Positions 10,901 through 22,695 of a stretch of 64,000 nt of DNA are shown one piece after another. The notes under the pieces are model-generated. The model did not search any database. It was given only the letters and a program-made list of their open reading frames with translations, and was not told where the DNA came from. A program made the translations under genes and the position numbers. The stretch comes from Anaeramoeba ignava (taxonomy: Eukaryota; Metamonada; Anaeramoebidae), in NCBI GenBank assembly GCA_028826165.1, contig JAPDFW010000070.1, positions 952,501 to 1,016,500 on the forward strand, read 5' to 3'. Position 1 is the first letter of the stretch. Each line of letters starts with the position of its first letter.

Positions 10901-13900
10901 AGAACGCTTTATCATTTGGAAAACGTTTGCACTTTTTGACACTTATCCAGGAAAAACCGTTGAAAAATTTCCAATTGATGGAACAATTATTTCTTCCAGC
11001 GAAGAGATCAACGCGATTGTTCGCAGATGCCTGAAAAACGGAACAGCAAAGTTCGAAAAACTGCAGGTTTTCGATCAACATCTCAATTTGAAGCAGATCA
11101 GTCTTGAATTATTCAAAGACCACATAAAAATCACTTCTGGCGGTCAACCTGTTCAGATATCATTCAATAAGTTTTTCAGAGTCTCCACAGACACAAAGAA
11201 CGACCATGTTGTGCGGCTTCAGTTCGGGATGACTTCCACGGCAGGATTCATCTTGATCTCATGCGACTCAATCACACTGAGAAATTTACTGTTGAATTCT
11301 TTTTATCATTTCAACAAAAATCGTCTTAAACAAAATAACGAGAAAATTGACATCAAACAAAAATTCAAGTGTAAAGTTTCCACTTCGGAAAAGAAACACG
11401 ACGGCACAATCATTGTTCATCCAAAGTTCGTGCTGCTCAAGGTTCACAATAGCGAGATGAAGATTCCGTACTCTGTAAAGCACAAGTTAATGAACAACAT
11501 CCGCAAATTCAATATTGTCCGATTAGATTTAAAGACCAAAAAATATATCGAATTGGAATTTTCTTCCGACGAGAATTGCCATGAATTCGTCCAGCTCTTC
11601 AACGACGAACGCGCGCGCTATTTGATTCAAACTTACGACTCAAAGATTTTCTGTTCATTCACAACAATTACTGATGATTCGGGAAACAAGCAAAACTGTC
11701 AAATCATTGTTTCTCCCAAAAACATTCTTTTGATCAAGCCAAGCAATATTATCGACAACTATCTTTTTCGAAACTCAAAGTTTTCGCCTTCCAAACGCGA
11801 CTCAAAAGCTTGTTTTTTCTTTGTTCAATCGTCGGAAGATGAGGATGATCGCCAAACCATTTGTTTCCAGTTTAATCAGCCTGAATCCCGAAACTCGCTG
11901 CTGAATTATATCAAGCCGCTTCTCGAGCTCAAGCCCGAAAAAGAGCAAAAAACAGAAGAAGCAACACCTTGGGGTTTTGTTATTGATCCTTCTACAAATC
12001 AACAGACAAAGCAAAAAGCCCAAATTTTCTTTTCGGATCATAAATACAAAATCCAAATCGAAAAACAAATTTTCAAAGACTGGATTTCGTTGGTTCAGAA
12101 ATTCGAAGTAGATCCCCAAAATGAAAATGTTTGCATCGTTTCAATTCCTGATCAAAGCGAGTTTTCCGTTCTTTTCCAAGAATCAGAACAACCCAAAAAA
12201 CTTGTTGCTTTATATAACGAAAAGAAGAAGAAATTTCTTACACAATTAATCACAATTCAGAGCAAATTTGGCGAATCTTCCGCTACTTTCAAGGCAAAAA
12301 TCAACAAGAAAATTGCTCTCATCAAATTGGATCATGAACAAGTTTCTGTTTTTGATGAAAAGGAAAGCAAAGTATTTGGAGCAAAATATTTGGATTCAGA
12401 CAAACTAAAACTTGAAACTGTTGATAAAAAACAAAATCCAAACCGAATGCAATTCAGTTTGAAAGACGATTCAGAATCGAAACGAATTGCTTTCGATCTA
12501 ATAGCTTTGAAGGACAAGTTTATTTTAAAGAAAGTATTTTTGCTATTCCAAGAATATTCAAAAGAAAAGATTGAGAAATTATCAGTAAATGGGAAGATAC
12601 TAAATAATCAATACGAAATCAACAGCATTGTAACACGATTTTATCAAGATAAAAAAGCATCATTTGATGTGAAGGTTTTATCAGCAGATTCAAGACAAAC
12701 ACCGATCCAACTGCAAATCATGCAAAACGGAATCAGTTTTGTATCGAAATCACCAAGACCAATTGTTTTCCAATGGGAAATTTATCAATTCAATATAAAA
12801 TTATTAACAACAGAATACAAACTCATCCAAATCACAGTTGTTGACCAGAAATCAACAAAAGTCATCTATGTTTCTTGCGATAACGAATTGATTCGCGAAG
12901 TCATCTTCAAAACTTTAATGTCTTTTATGAAGATTCACCAGATGAAAAAGAAGGAAAAAGTGGAAGCCTCAATAACTAAATTTGCAGCAATTGTTCATTC
13001 AATTAAAATGGTTGAAGACGAGCAAAAAGAGCAAGAAAAGGAGAAACCCAAATCACCATCAATAACACCTCAAACACCAACAAAACAAACATCGATATCA
13101 TATTCAACAACTCCAATAACGCCAATAAAAGATAAAATTGAAACAAAAGAAAAGATTGAAACAAAAGAAAAAATTGAGACAAAAGATAAACAAAAACCAA
13201 AAAAAGAAACATCGAGTGAATCAGATGATTTTCTTGTTGAATCAGAATCAGATTCACTTTCAGACTCAGAAAGCGATGAAGATGAAAAACCAAAAACCCA
13301 AACTATCAAAGAAGAAGTTGCCATTTTCAAAGGAACCATTGCCAAAAAAGATCCCTAAACAACATGTTCAAATTTCCTTTTCGGATCATAAATACAAAAT
13401 CCAAATCGAAAAACAAATTTTCAAAGACTGGATTTCGTTGATTCAGAAATGCGATTTTGATTTGATCAACAAGAATATTTGTGTCATTTCAATTCCTGAT
13501 CAAAGCGAGTTTTCCGTTCTTTTCCAAGAACCAGATCAATGCAAAAAACTTGTTGCTTTATATAACGAAAAGAAGAAGAAATTTCTTACACAATTAATCA
13601 CAACTCAGAGCAAATTTGGCGAATCTTCCGCTACTTTCAAGGCAAAAATCAACAAGAAAATTGGATCGGTTCATTTGGATCATGAACAAATTTCTGTTTT
13701 TGATGAAAAGGAAAGCAAAGTATTTGGAGCAAAATATTTGGATTCAGACAAACTAAAACTTGAAACTGTTGATAAAAAACAAAATCCAAACCGAATGCAA
13801 TTCAGTTTGAAAAACGAAAAACAGGGAAAAAGAATTGTTTTTGAACTTGTGGATCATGAAGACAAGTTTATTTTGAAGAAAGTATTTTTGCTATTCCAAG

Positions 13901-14963
13901 AATATTCAAAAGAAAAGATTGAGAAATTATCAGTAAACGGGAAGATACTAAATAATCAATACGAAATCAACAGCATTGTAACACGATTTTATCAAGATAA
14001 AAAGCATCATTTGATGTGAAGGTTTTATCAGCAGATTCAAGACAAACACCGATCCAACTGCAAATCACACAAAGCGGAGTCAGTTTTGTATCGAAATCAC
14101 CAAGACCAATTGTTTTCCAATGGGAAACTTATCAATTCAATATAAAATTATTAACAACAGAATACAAACTCGTCCAAATCACAGTGAACGACCAGAAATC
14201 AACAAAAGTCATCTATGTTTCTTGCGATGATAACGAGCTAATTCGAGAAGTCATCTTCAAAACACTGTCTGCTTATGAACGAGTGTTCAATTCAAAAGAA
14301 AAGGAAGAAGCCTCAATAACTAAATTTGCAGCAATTGTTCATTCAATTAAAATGGTCGAAGGCGAGCAAAAAAAAGACCAAGAAAAGGAGAAAGGGAAAA
14401 CAGAAACAAAACAAAAATCGCACAAGAAAAAGAGCTCTTTGGATGATACATCGAGCGAGTCTGACGCCAAATTCAAAATTGAGTCGGAATCCAATTCAGA
14501 TTCAGAGACAGAATCCGAATCCGATAAAGAAAAGAACAAAAAATCTTCAACAAGCACTTCGGAATCCGAGCCAAGCGACAAAGAAACAAAGAAGAAACAA
14601 GAAGAGCCGCCAAAAGCAATAGTTTTTGATGAAAAGAAGATTGAAGAAGAAGCAAAAAGTCTTTTTGAGACAAAAAAAGTGGATTTTTATGGCAAACTTC
14701 AAAGACATCCAAATTTCATTGAGGGAGTACTCAAGCTTAGAAGGCGGAGAATCAAAATTCATGCAAGCGGATCCAAGATTACTTTTTATCGGCAGAAATG
14801 GAAGAAAACTTTCCAAATTTTCCAGGATCCAAAACAACCGAAAATGGTTATGATTCAATTTGATAAAAAGCAAAAGTTGATTTTTTCTTTTGATAGTGAA
14901 TATGATAAGAGGGTTGCTGTTAAAGTTTTGACATTTTTTATTCAGGGTATTGGAAAGAAATGA
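7917..14963 (+). CDS. calponin-homology-like protein with multiple PH-like domains; two frame breaks
   Basis: Exon 1 (7917-8068) and exon 2 (10252-10588) join in phase across a 2,183-nt intron. The result is a helical N-terminus (YLWLNNFF...INPNLISKI...AEKNFRNFFLACKKLGI) with the spacing of a calponin-homology domain, an actin/cytoskeleton module. A 43-nt GT-AG gap (10589-10631) restores the frame into the long body from 10632. The body contains successive ~100-residue beta-rich segments ending in a helix (for example KAKFKVVCFDKSGKEYDGKI and FKCKVSTSEKKHDGTIIVHP), which I read as PH-like repeats. From 12021 a ~1-kb segment is duplicated at 13369. Ser/Asp/Glu-rich linkers precede a last basic domain (14660-14960). 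The frame breaks at 13358 (extra base) and near 14003 (one A fewer than the other copy). If both are sequence errors the protein is about 1,600 residues. Codons here end in C or G more often than in neighbouring genes. Confidence 0.6.
8075..10240. repeat. AAATAATAAATT repeat filling a 2.2-kb intron
   Basis: The intron 8069-10251 (GTGAGT ... TTTTTAG) is almost entirely AAATAATAAATT-type 12-base words with TTTAATAATAAATT and AAATAATAAAAT variants. No exon, hairpin or coding stretch is visible. It interrupts the codon after KIS in the CH-like domain. Confidence 0.9.
12021..13045 (+). repeat. internal duplication, copy 1
   Basis: Starts at SDHKYKIQIEKQIFKDWISL and runs to FAAIVHSIKMVE. It is near-identical over most of its length to the copy at 13369-14396. 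Differences cluster in a few codons (for example ESEQPKK versus EPDQCKK). Confidence 0.9.
13369..14396 (+). repeat. internal duplication, copy 2 (frame-broken)
   Basis: Second copy of the 1-kb segment. Near 14003 it has GATAAAAAGCATC where copy 1 (near 12648) has GATAAAAAAGCATC, one A fewer, which breaks the frame. After the break the sequence again matches copy 1 in the next frame up to FAAIVHSIKMVE. Confidence 0.9.
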
Positions 14964-15049
14964 GTCTTTCTTGAGATTGTTTTCTTTTTTTTTTTTCTTT
15001 CTTTTTTTCTTTCTAAGAAGGATTTTTCAATTAATCAAAATCAGAATAA

Positions 15050-18000
15050 AAGGATAAAAAATAAAAAATAAATAAAATAATTTTGAATTAATATTTATTA
15101 ATAAATAATAAAATATAAATTAATTTACAAAAAAAATATAAATTAAAAATATAAATTAAATAAAACAAAATTAAATTAAAATATTTTATTCCACTTTTTT
15201 TTTGGAAATAAAAAATAATAAAAATAAATTAATTTTGAATTAATATTAATTAATAAATATTTAATAAAATAATAAAATAAATTAAATTACAAAAAAATAT
15301 AAATTAAAAATATAAATAAAATAAAATAAAATTAAATTAAAATATTTTATTCCACTTTTTTTTGGAAATAAAATATAAATAAAATAAATTAATATTGAAT
15401 TAATATTAATTAATAAATATTTTATAAAATATTAAAATAAATTAATTTACAAAAATATAAATTAAAAATATAAATAAAATAAAATTAAATTAAAATATTT
15501 TATTCCACTTTTTGGAAATAAAAATAAATAAAATAAATTAATTTTGAATTAATATTAATTAATAAATATTTAATAAAATATTAAAATAAATTAATTTACA
15601 AAAATATAAATTAAAAATATAAATTAAATAAAATAAAATTAAATTAAAAATATTTTATTCCACTTTTTGGAAATAAAATAAACAAAAATAAATTAATTTT
15701 GAATTAATATTAATTAATAAATATTTAATAAAATAATAAAATAAATTAATTTACAAAAATATAAATTAAAATATAAATAAATTAAAAATAAAATTAAATT
15801 AAAATATTTTATTCCACTTTTTGGAAATAAAAATAAATAAAATAAATTAATTTGAATTAATATTAATTAATAAATATTTAATAAAATAATTAAAATAAAT
15901 TAATTTACAAAAATATAAATTAAAAATATTTAATAAATAAAATAAAATTAAATTAAAATATTTTATTCCACTTTTTGAAATAAAAATAAATTAAATAAAT
16001 TAATTTTGAATTAATATTAATTAATAAATATTTAATAAAATAATAAAATAAATTAATTTACAAAAATATAAATTAAAAATATAAATAAATTAAAATAAAA
16101 TTAAATTAAAATATTTTATTCCACTTTTGGAAATAAAAATAAATAAAATAAATTAATATTGAATTAATATTAATTAATAAATATTTAATAAAATATTAAA
16201 ATAAATTAATTTACAAAAATATAAATTAAAAATATTTAATAAATAAACAAATTAAATTAAAATATTTTATTCCACTTTTTGGAAATAAAATAAATAAATT
16301 AATATTGAATTAATATTAATTAATAAATTTAATAAAATAATAAAATAAATTACAAAAATATAAATTAAAAATATAAATTAAATAAAATTAAAATTAAATT
16401 AAAATATTTTATTCCACTTTTTGGAAATAAAATATAAATAAAATAAATTAAAATTGAATTAATTAATAAATATTTAATAAAATATTAAAATAAATTAATT
16501 TACAAAAATAAATTAAAAAAAAAATATTTTATTCCACTTTTTGGAAATAAAAAATAAATAAAATAAATTGATTTTGAATTAATATTAATTAATAAATATT
16601 TAATAAAATATTAAAATAAATTAATTTACAAAAATTAAATTAAAAATATAAATTAAATAAAAATTAAATTAAATTAAAATATTTTATTCCACTTTTTGAA
16701 ATAAAAATAAATAAAATGAATTAATTTGAATTAATATTAATTAATAAATATTTAATAAAATAATAAAATAAATTAATTTATAAAAATATTAATTAAAAAT
16801 ATAAATAAAATAAAATTAAATTAAATTAAAATATTTTATTCCACTTTTTGGAAATAAAATAAATAAAATAAATTAATTTTGAATTAATATTAATTAATAA
16901 ATATTTAATAAAATATTAAAATAAATTAATTTATAAAAATATTAATTAAAAATATAAATAAAATAAAACAAAATTAAATTAAAATATTTTATTCCACTTT
17001 TTGGAAATAAAAATAAAATAAATTAATTTTGAATTAATATTAATTAATAAATATTTAATAAAATAATAAAATAAATTAATTTATAAAAATTAAATTAAAA
17101 ACAAAAAAATATAAAATCGAACAATTAAATTAAAATATTTTATTCCACTTTTTGAAATAAAAATATAATAAAAATAAATTAAATTTGAATTAATATTAAT
17201 TAATAAATATTTAATAAAATATTAAAATAAATTAATTTACAAAAATATAATTAAAAATATAAATTAAATAAAATAAATTAAATTAAAATATTTTATTCCA
17301 CTTTTTGGAAATAAAATATAATAAAATAAATTAAATTTGAATTAATATTAATTAATAAATATTTAATAAAATAATAAAATAAATTAATTTACAAAAATAA
17401 AAACAAAAATAATGGATAGTGAGGGAATCAAACAAAATTAAATTAAAAATATTTTATTCCACTTTTTGGAAATAAAATATAAATAAAATAAATTAAATTT
17501 GAATTAATATTAATTAATAAATATTTAATAAAATAATAAAATAAATTAATTTACAAAAAATAAATTAAAATATAAATTAAATAAAATAAAATTAAATTAA
17601 AATATTTTATTCCACTTTTTGAAATAAAATAAAAATAAATTAAATTTGAATTAATATTAATTAATAAATATTTAATAAAATAATAAAATTAAATTAATTT
17701 ACAAAAATATAAATTAAAAACATAAATAAAATAAAATAAAATTAAATTAAAATATTTTATTCCACTTTTTGGAAATAAAATATAAATAAAAATAAATTAA
17801 TTTTGAATTAATATTAATTAATAAATATTTAATAAAATATTAAAATAAATTAATTTACAAAAATAATTTAAACATAAATAAAATAAAATAAAATTAAATT
17901 AAAATATTTTATTCCACTTTTTGGAAATAAAAATAAATAAAATAAATTAATTTTGAATTAATATTTATTAATAAATATTTAATAAAATAATTAAATAAAT

Positions 18001-19344
18001 TAATTTACAAAAATATAAATTAAAAATATAAATTAAATAAAACAAAATTAAATTAAAATATTTTATTCCACTTTTTGGAAATAAAATAAAAATAAATTAA
18101 TTTTGAATTAATATTTATTAATAAATATTTAATAAAATAATAAAATTAAATTAATTTACAAAAATAAATTAAAATATAAATTAAATAAAATAAAATTAAA
18201 TTAAAATATTTTATTCCACTTTTTGGAAATAAAATATAAATAAAAATAAATTAATTTTGAATTAATATTAATTAATAAATATTTAATAAAATATTAAAAT
18301 AAATTAATTTACAAAAATATAAATAAAAAAATGGATAGTAAGGGAATAAAACAAAATTAAATTAAAATATTTTATTCCACTTTTTGGAAATAAAATATAA
18401 ATAAAATAAATTAAATTTGAATTAATATTAATTAATAAATATTTAATAAAATATTAAAATAAATTAATTTACAAAAAATAAATTAAAATATTTAATAAAT
18501 AAACAAATTAAATTAAAATATTTTATTCCACTTTTTGGAAATAAAATAAATAAAATAAATTAATTTTGAATTAATATTAATTAATAAATATTTAATAAAA
18601 TATTAAAATAAATTAATTTACAAAAATTAAATTAAAATATAAATTAAATAAATAAAATTAAATTAAAATATTTTATTCCACTTTTTGGAAATAAAAATAA
18701 ATAAATAAATTAATTTTGAATTAATATTAATTAATAAAATATTTAATAAAATATTTAAATTAAAAAATAAAACAAAATTAAATTAAAATATTTTATTCCA
18801 CTTTTTGGAAATAAAATAAATAAAAATAATTTAATTTTGAATTAATATTAATTAATAAATATTTAATAAAATAATAAAATAAATTAATTTACAAAAATAT
18901 AAATTAAAATAAATTAAATAAAACATAAATTAAATTAAAATATTTTATTCCACTTTTTGGAAATAAAATATAAATAAAATAATTAATTTTGAATTAATAT
19001 TAATTAATAAATATTTAATAAAAATTTAAAATAAATTAAATAAAAACAAAATTAAATTAAAATATTTTATTCCACTTTTTGGAAATAAAAATAAATAAAA
19101 TTGAATTGAATTGAATTAATATTAATTAATAAATATTTAATAAATAATAAAATAAATTAATTTATAACAAAAATATAAATTAAAATATAAATAAAATAAA
19201 ATTAAAATTAAAATATTTTATTCCACTTTTTTTTGGAAATAAAATATAAATAAAATAAATTAATTTGAATTAATATTTATTAATAAATATTTAATAAAAT
19301 GATAAAATAAATTAATTTACAAAAAAAATATAAATTAAAAACAA
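15050..19344. repeat. ~150-bp tandem array, about 28 units, with tRNA stubs
   Basis: Each unit contains TTTTATTCCACTTTTTGGAA (a small hairpin, arms TTCCA/TGGAA). It is followed by an AT-rich part with GAATTAATATTAATTAATAA, then TTAATTTACAAAAAT, then AAACAAAATTAAATTAAAAT. Spacing between hairpins is about 120-165 nt. Three units carry fragments of the tRNA-Ala at the right end of the array: TGGATAGTGAGGGAATC at 17413-17429, TGGATAGTAAGGGAAT at 18332-18347 and AATCGAAC at 17115-17122. No protein gene is seen. Confidence 0.92.
17413..17429 (-). pseudogene. tRNA-Ala 3' stub inside array unit
   Basis: Seventeen bases identical to the 3' acceptor and T-stem end of the intact tRNA-Ala at 19355-19426, joined directly to the next array sequence (AAACAAAATTAAATT). 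A similar, slightly mutated stub lies at 18332-18347. Confidence 0.8.
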
Positions 19345-19354
19345 AAAAAAATAA

Positions 19355-19426
19355 TGGATAGTGAGGGAATCGAACCCCCGGCCTCTCGTGTGCAAGACGA
19401 GCATTGTGCCACTCAACTAACTACCC
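19355..19426 (-). tRNA. tRNA-Ala (anticodon UGC)
   Basis: A 72-nt cloverleaf reads cleanly on the minus strand. The acceptor stem is GGGTAGT/ACTATCC with discriminator A. The D arm is GTTG/CAAT, with a G-T pair. The anticodon arm is CTCGT-CTTGCAC-ACGAG, giving UGC. The T arm is GGGGG-TTCGATT-CCCTC. The third acceptor pair is G-U, the classic alanine identity element, which agrees with the anticodon. No intron. It ends the tandem array to its left and is followed by AAAATTAAATT, the same sequence found after the tRNA stubs in the array. Confidence 0.95.
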
Positions 19427-20447
19427 AAAATTAAATTTAAATTAATTTTTTTTTCTTATTTTTTTTTTTAAAAATCTATATTATTTATATTATTATTTTT
19501 TTCCAATTTTTTTTTTAATTAATTTATTTCAAAAATGGAATAAAGAATATTAAATAATTAAATTTAAAATTAATTATATTTTATATATTTTATTAATATT
19601 TCTTTATTTAAAATAATATAAAATTATTCCCAATAATTTAATAAAATTAATAAAATATTTTAATTAATTTATTTCAAAAATGGAATAAAGAATATTAAAT
19701 AATTAAATTTAAAATTAATTATATTTTATATATTTTATTAATATTTTTTTTATTTAAATTAATATAAAATTATTTAATTATTTAATCCAATTTTAATTAA
19801 AATAAAATATATTAAAAATTGAAATATTTTAATAAAGATAAATATTTAATTTTAATAATATTTAATAATAATTTAATTTAAATTTATTTTATTTTAATTT
19901 GATATAATATTTTTATTTATTATATTAATATTTTTAATTATTTATTATTCCAATTTTAATTATAATAAAATATATTAAAAATAAAATTAAAAAATTAAAA
20001 ATTTTAAATAAATTGAATTTAACATGATTGAATAAGATAAACTTTCTAAAAAATAATTTACTAATTATTCTATTTTTTGATTTTGATTATAATTTATTAA
20101 TATTTAAATATTAATTAATAATAAATTTTATTTGATTTTTTTTATTTTAATATTTTAATTAATGAATTTAAATTTAATTATTATTAATTTCTATTTTCAA
20201 TTTTTATTTTTATTTATTATATTAAAAATATTCAATTTTTAAAATTTATTATTTTTTTTGGATTATTTTTATTAATTAAATTTTTAATAAATATTTTAAA
20301 TTAAAATTAAATTATTTAAAATTAAATTTGTTTCTTATTTATTATTTTAAAGAAATTAATTTGATTAAAAGTAAATTAAAATTGAATTAAATTTTGAAAA
20401 AAAAAATTAAAAAAAAAAAGTTTGATTTTCTTATTATTAATTAATTT
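19427..20447. other. AT-rich spacer with a 145-bp direct duplication
   Basis: No gene seen. TAATTAATTTATTTCAAAAA and the following ~85 bases at 19516 recur at 19661, a tandem duplication of about 145 bp. The rest is low-complexity A/T. Confidence 0.75.
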
Positions 20448-22036
20448 TTAAATGAAATAAGATTCAACTTCATCAACAACCCATGAAGAATAAGAACCAG
20501 CTAAATAACTTTTAGCTTCATTTGTATTATAAGTAATTCCATTAGGTGTATTGAAATCAGATCCAAAATTTAGATAACCAGGTTGGAAATTTGAATTTAA
20601 ATAAATATCATTATTTCCAAAACATGGACCTTTTTGAATTGTAAACTTTGCAGGTATTCTATCTCCTTTATCATTTCTTAATGAAAAAATAAATGCATTT
20701 GAGTCATTAATTTGTCCTGTATTTCCATTAAATCCAACTTGAGTAAAACCTCCAAAAATAAAATTTTGTTTTGTTTTGATAATAACTAATGTTTTTCCTT
20801 TCCCATCAACTGCTTTATGCCAATTTTGAGAATTAAATCCATCTCTTTTTGCTGAAAATCCTTTTTTCATTTTAGAAAAAAAATCATTATCATTTATCCA
20901 TTCTTGTAATTTCTTAACATATTCAATATCTTTAACAATTTCTGAATCTGAAAAAATCTTTTGTAATTCCATTTCTTGTTTCATTTTCTCATTCTCTGTT
21001 TTCAAATCTTGATTCTCTTTCTTCCATTTATCTTCAATTTCTTTGTTTTTATCTTCAATTTCTTTCTTCCATTTCTCTTCAATTTCAATTTTCATTTGTT
21101 GATTTTCTTTCAATTTCTTTTCAACTTCTTTCTTCCATTTCTCTTCAATTTCCTTCTCTTTTTCTTCAATCTCTTTTTGATTATCTTGAATAACTTTGTT
21201 TTGAATATCAACTAAAAAAGATTTAGGAAAAAAATCAAATTGTTTTAATTTATCAAAATCTTGTTTTGAAATTGAATCTTTATCAAATAATGAAAAAAAA
21301 GAATGAAATAATCTTTTCTTTTCAATTCCCTTTTCTTTTTCTTTCTTTTCTTTCTTTCCTTTTAATCTTTGATTTCTTTTTTCAATCCAATTATTTAAAA
21401 ATTGAAAAAAATCAAATTGAAAAATTTCTTTTTTTCTTGTTTAAATTGAATAAATTTGATAATTTCTTCTTTAGTTAAATTGAATAAATTCTCATTATTT
21501 TGAATTTGGGAAAAATTTTGATTTATTAATTCAAAACATTTTATTTCAATTTCATTTGAATTTAAATTTCGATTTTGGAATAAAAATTGGAAAAAATTTG
21601 AATAATTAATTGAATTTGAAATTTTTTTTTGAATAATTTCTTTCAATAAATTTAATTTAAAATAAATTGAAATTTCTAATAATTGAATAAGATTTTCTTG
21701 ATTCTCAAAAGAAATATTTCCATAATAAATATAACTCAAAATTGATTCCATTTCTTTTTTATTAAATTGATTTAAAGAAATAGAAAGAGATTCTTGCCTT
21801 AATGATTCATTAAAAAAAGGAGATCTTGAAGATAAAATTGATTTATGAACTTTAATTTCAAAAGGATTTGATTTATTCTCAACAAAAATTGAAAAATCTT
21901 TAAATGAATTTCCATTTAAAAGGTTTGAATAATCTTTAATTAAATTTTTTGTTACTTTTTTTTCTAAATTTTTCATTTCATTTTCATTTTCATTTTGATT
22001 TGCATTTTCAATTTGGTTATTATTATTATTATCCAT
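20448..22036 (-). CDS. BTB-BACK-TLDc protein (one frame break)
   Basis: The N-terminal frame (22036 down to about 21436) begins with an Asn/Glu leader. It then has a BTB fold (FKDFSIFVENKSNPFEIKVHKSILSSRSPFF, the VHKSIL element typical of BTB) and a BACK-like helical region (LLEISIYFKLNLLKEIIQKK). The C-terminal frame continues from KEIFQFDFFQFLNNWIEKRN through a long coiled coil (about 21240-20960). It ends in a TLDc domain with DGKGKTLVIIKTKQNFIFGG, NAFIFSLRND and a C-terminal SSWVVDEVESYFI. BTB proteins are often CUL3 adaptors and TLDc domains bind V-ATPase or act in oxidative-stress protection; the role here is inference. The frames meet at an A7 run (21429-21435 on the plus strand, T7). 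One more A would make a single protein of about 530 residues. This may be a sequence error or a real break. Confidence 0.75.
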
Positions 22037-22695
22037 TTTGTTTTTGTGTTTTTTGTTTTTGTTTTTGTTTTTGTTTTTTTTAAAAAGGAAAAATGAAAAA
22101 AATTTAAAAATGAATAAAAAGTGGATTTTGAAAATAAATAAAAATATAAAAAATAAGAATAAATTTAAATTAATAATTAATTTAATTTTCTTTTTAATTT
22201 ATTATTTTAAATTAATTTATTAATAAATTATTATTATTTTTTATTAATTTTTTATTAAAAAAAAGGAAAATTATTTTAATTTAATTTTTAATTTAATTTT
22301 TTTTTGGAATTTAAAAATTATTAATAAATTTAAATTTTAAAAACAAATTTCCAAATTAATATTAATTCAATTTAATTCAAAAAAAGATAAAATTTTAATT
22401 TCAAAAATCAATTTTCAAAATATTTTTAAATAATAAAATATTTAAATCTAAAACATTAAATTATTATTTTAAACATAAAATTAAATATTAAATTATATTT
22501 TTAAATTAATTTATAAATTAAATATTAAATTAAATCTATTCTTATTTTTTATATTTATATGTTAAATATTTAAATAATAAAATATTTAAATCTAAAACAT
22601 TAAATTATTATTTTAATAATAAAATTAAATATTAAATTATATTTTTAAATTAATTTATAAATTAAATATTAAATTAAATCTATTCTTATTTTTTA
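22037..22695. other. AT-rich spacer with two ~125-bp repeats
   Basis: No gene. From about 22430 to 22695 there are two direct copies of a ~125-190-bp AT-rich unit containing TTAAATCTAAAACATTAAAT and AAATTAAATCTATTCTTATT. The reverse complement of the same unit occurs at 37027-37330. Confidence 0.8.

Noticed and set aside
10650-13358. Separate gene starting at 10650 (GTG)
   Set aside because: No ATG supports it; the frame extends upstream and joins the CH-like exon through a short GT-AG gap.
13340-13365. Programmed +1 frameshift at CCC-TAA (antizyme-like)
   Set aside because: The nearby A6 run and the opposite-sign offset in an A run 650 nt later make paired indels or errors more likely; no stimulatory structure or conserved context is visible.
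15050-19344. Centromere or telomere satellite
   Set aside because: The tRNA stubs and an intact tRNA at its end explain it better as a tRNA-derived tandem array, although a structural role cannot be excluded.
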